This document shows, one piece after another, positions 61,086-64,000 of a DNA stretch of 64,000 nt. Within the stretch, counting starts at the first letter, position 1, and every line of letters starts with the position of its first letter. A program made the translations under genes and the position numbers. Under the pieces are notes generated by a model. It ran no database searches. It saw only the letters and a list, made by a program, of their open reading frames with translations, and was not told the DNA's origin. The DNA comes from Gossypium raimondii (taxonomy: Eukaryota > Streptophyta > Magnoliopsida > Malvales > Malvaceae), in the NCBI RefSeq assembly GCF_025698545.1, contig NC_068575.1, positions 57,855,980 through 57,919,979 of the forward strand, given 5' to 3'.

Positions 61086-61870
61086 TTAGCTAAAACTTTC
61101 AAGACAAATATGTTGTAACCAATACTAATAATAATTAGCTAAAATTTCAAGACAAATATGTTGTAACCAATACTAATAAGGGCAAACTATCAAAATAGTC
61201 ATTTTTATTTACCTCAGGTTAATTTTAGTCACTTATATTTGAAATGTTACATTTTAGTTACTGAGCCGTTAATTGCCATTAATAGTGTAACAGTAAGCTA
61301 ATGTGGCACGTTAAATCATCATTTCAAATAAAAATTTTAGGTTAATTTATACAATTGGTCCCCGTATTTTTTTGTTTTGAGCAATTTAATTTTTTTTCTT
61401 TTATGTTCTTTTAACTTTTTTTTCTTTTTTTTTTCATTCTCTTCTGCTTCTCTCTCTATTTTCCCCCCAAATTTTGACGCTCTTCATGTAAAGCATTTCT
61501 GCATGGTCACTTCCAGCAATCAACAACTCTATGACATGTGCAACTATCCTGATGAAAAGAAAACACAGATATATATATGTCTCAAAAGAATGTACAAGAA
61601 ATTTCAAGCTCTAATTTCATGATAAGCTCTTATTGTTGTAGAACAAAGATATATTGAAATAGCACCCATATAAGGCTCCAAAATTGCACTACTAACAAAC
61701 AATAATATATGAAGATGAAAATATTACAACTCACCAGGGACCAAATCCTTTTAAGCATTCTGCTAATACAACCTAAGAAATATCCAAAGCACAATTTAAT
61801 TTAAGGTTAAGGAATCAAAAGGAAAATTAAGTCAAGCAAAGCTGTACAAAAGTAAGTATTTTGATAATCA
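61086..61870. other. Intergenic DNA with a short imperfect tandem repeat
   Basis: TTTCAAGACAAATATGTTGT recurs at about 61097 and 61145 as part of a roughly 47-bp tandem duplication. 61190-61340 has the look of another MITE (TTTTAGTCACTTATATTTG words). No gene recognised. Confidence 0.5.
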
Positions 61871-61943
61871 TGTTGCTGCCCAGGATCGAACTGGGGACCT
61901 TTAGTGTGTAAGACTAACGTGATAACCACTACACCACAGCAAC
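61871..61943 (-). tRNA. trnV-UAC: tRNA-Val (anticodon UAC)
   Basis: 73 nt and intronless. The acceptor stem GTTGCTG pairs with CAGCAAC, with an A discriminator. A box GTGGTGTAGTGG and B box AGTTCGATCC are present. The anticodon stem TTAGT/ACTAA encloses the loop CTTACAC, giving anticodon TAC (reads GUA, valine). All four arms can be folded. The CCA end is not encoded, as expected for a nuclear gene. Confidence 0.93.
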
Positions 61944-62719
61944 CTTCATGTCAGCCGTAAAAGAATTAATTAGTTCAGTGCATTAACTTTTGGAAACAAA
62001 GCAATCATCCAATTTAACTAAGTGCTGCCATTAACTGACCATTATCGAAACTAATTTGTAAAATTCAAATATTTTCGGTAGCTACAACTTCGATTCACCG
62101 AAACAGATGGAATAATCATTATACCTATGGGTAGATTTTAGAAAATATTTATTCAAAATATAAGAAAAATATTTTTAAAGAAATTAAATATATTTACTTA
62201 TGAATAATTTTTGATAGCCTTTCATATTGTTACAAGGCTGTGACAATTTATATACTCAAATTTGAGTGCAAATGTAAAATATAGATATATTTTTTAAACA
62301 AATACGATTAAATTTTATAATTTTTTTTTACATTTTTAAAAAATAATTTCAAAGTCATATCCTTATGTCTGAAAATGCATCAGACGCGGAATTCGGATGT
62401 ATGGTCCAAGTTAAGAGTTGAAACATGGGCAATCAGGAAGCATTTCAGAAACCCATCGATCACCCCAGCTCTTTTTACATCTCTAACAAATCGCGCTTAA
62501 GACTTGTATTCAATTATTTTAACTTCATTTAAAAACATAAGTATTCCAATTACAAACTCATTTGTACCCAATAACCAGCGCAGTTCTAAAGTAAAATCTC
62601 CTAAACCAATACTTGTAAGCAAGTATAACAGTATAACCGGACCCCGACTCTTAATATGAAGCAATCACTGTTAAAATACCAGAAAACAATAACAATGGCG
62701 TTTATGACATGAAGCTATT
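61944..62719. other. Intergenic region between tRNA-Val and alpha-SNAP
   Basis: AT-rich with the alpha-SNAP 3' untranslated region at its right end. A fragment of a dispersed repeat may lie near 62350-62410. No gene seen. Confidence 0.45.
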
Positions 62720-64000
62720 TTAGGTAAGATCATCTTCCTCCAGCTCTTTAGCTTTCAGTTTTTCCTTCACTCGAAGTAAAAGGGTTGTCTTCCATGAATC
62801 CTGCAATGCATATTGTGTATAGAGAAAACACATTGTGATTGTAATTTCATCCAAGAAGCAGTTCTAATTGAGATCGACATACCAATGGGGTCATGCTGTC
62901 AAATTCCTTGACAACATCTGTAAACTTCGTGACATCTTCCTCGTCCAGAGCAGAAGCAATGTCCTGTCACAGAAAGCATAAGCTCGTTACGATACCGGAT
63001 TCTTAAAATTACTACCATTTAAAGTAAATGAATTGTATAGTTGACAAGTTTTTTGGTTTGGATGTATGGCAGTAACCGGATAAACCATCAGCCAATGCAC
63101 ATGAAGGATCAAAAGAACCAAAAGGAATCTGATAAATTCCTTTAGTAATAGAAAAATAAATTCGAACAAAATAAATAAACGGTTTCCTTACGATAACTTA
63201 CAGCTAATAACCTATACTCTCGTGTTCCAGAAAAAGTTGGATCCAGATCCTGAAGAAAGCAAATGCAGATATAAGTTCAATATAACCAAATGTAAACGTT
63301 TCACAATGGAAAAAGGTCAACCTGATATCGCTCTAATGCATTGGTGATAGCAACGACATCGCCTTTGCAGAGTTGACAAAGGCCAGCATTAAGAAGATGC
63401 CCTTTAACTCCATACTTCAGCAAGTTATTGGTAAGTGACTGCCGTGCAATCTCTTCGTAGATCTCAATGGCTTTCTGGTATCTGGAGAAATATCAGAACA
63501 GAGCTATAAAATATATCTCGAATTTTACAAGGGGCGCTGTATTTATGCAACCGTGTTAGCAAGTAAAGTAATACACCAATAATTATTACAAATCATATTT
63601 AGTAGTAGATAGCACAAAATAGTTTCCCGAACAACATATATGAGAATTGAGTATGCTTACTGTTCTATCTGAGCAGCAAATTGTGCAACTTTCTGCTTGC
63701 ACTGGTTGGCAGAAGTAGATACTTCTTCACTTTGGAAGAAATCTGCAGCCTTTTCGTAATGATCAATGGCCTGCTCAATGTTTTGTTCAGACTCGTATAA
63801 TTCAGCAATTTCCTGCACACGAAAGAGGCACCAATGCGTCTATGAATAACCACAAGTAACATCATGATACAAAGTTATGGATATTGTGGAAAATCACTAA
63901 CGGTAGTACAGAAAAACATGAATGCCTAGAAGGCTTAACACCACTGGCAACAATGTGAATGAAGACTGGAAACAATAAAAATATGTCACTCGATTCTTTG
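62720..64000 (-). CDS. Alpha-SNAP (soluble NSF attachment protein), 3' exons only
   Basis: Five exons in transcript order: 63812-63661, 63481-63322, 63249-63202, 62963-62883, 62800-62720; 173 C-terminal residues of a protein usually near 289 aa. The 5' exons lie beyond the window. Visible sequence: [99 protein letters not shown] then T. These are TPR-like helical pairs followed by the C-terminal acidic LEEDDL tail that stimulates NSF ATPase. Family knowledge: cytosolic adaptor that recruits NSF to SNARE complexes for disassembly after membrane fusion; alpha-SNAP variants with altered C-termini underlie Rhg1 nematode resistance in soybean. The tail here is the ordinary form. Confidence 0.95.

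Noticed and set aside
61377-61622. 81-aa Phe-rich + strand frame
   Set aside because: Poly-T-driven, no homology recognised, no promoter context.

Overview
The window looks like nuclear DNA of a dicot plant. It is AT-rich, with multi-exon GT-AG genes separated by dense layers of transposon remains. The recurring elements that begin TGTAACACCC resemble those I associate with cotton (Gossypium, Malvaceae), so that is my best guess. The genus is an inference, since no database search was possible.

Layout. 0-12.4 kb is repeat territory. It holds a hAT-like MITE end, a fold-back element carrying an RNase H-like scrap, a reverse-strand LTR-type relic, and a LINE split in two by an LTR-type element that itself contains a second LTR-type element. 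12.9-22 kb holds two convergent genes: MKK3 (MAPK kinase with an NTF2-like tail, +) and CDT2/DTL (WD40 substrate receptor of CRL4 ubiquitin ligase, -). 22-28.9 kb has no intact gene; it contains a 1.3-kb element with roughly 330-bp inverted arms, a hAT MITE, an RNase H relic and an orphan exon-like block. 28.9-40.1 kb is a run of three + strand genes: a D6PK-type AGCVIII kinase with an unusual four-copy N-terminal repeat, a SOG1-like NAC factor, and SGF29 of the SAGA complex. 40.1-49.4 kb is repeats, mainly a nested pair of LTR-type elements with perfect 5-bp target duplications. 49.4-56.4 kb holds a short arabinogalactan protein, a cystinosin-type PQ-loop transporter and an unknown Asp-rich protein, all +. 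56.6-58.7 kb is a decayed WVD2-like (TPX2-domain) gene on the - strand, whose missing first exon coincides with about 1 kb of DNA that looks mitochondrial (a likely NUMT, 58.79-59.76 kb). The right end holds a hAT MITE, a tRNA-Val(UAC) and the 3' exons of alpha-SNAP, both RNA and protein gene on the - strand.

The genes do not form a pathway. Several touch cell-cycle or genome-maintenance control: CDT2 (replication-coupled proteolysis), SOG1-like (DNA-damage transcription) and SGF29 (histone acetylation). CDT2 and the SOG1-like gene both carry an E2F-type octamer within about 160 bp of the start codon. Exon models for MKK3, CDT2, D6PK-like, SOG1-like, SGF29 and cystinosin were built by hand from splice sites and each sums to an open frame (518, 511, 772, 384, 268 and 274 aa). 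I see no rRNA, CRISPR array, operon or new defence-type system. The most unusual items are the NUMT/WVD2-like junction, the duplicated exon edge inside CDT2, the kinase repeat array and the shared E2F octamers.
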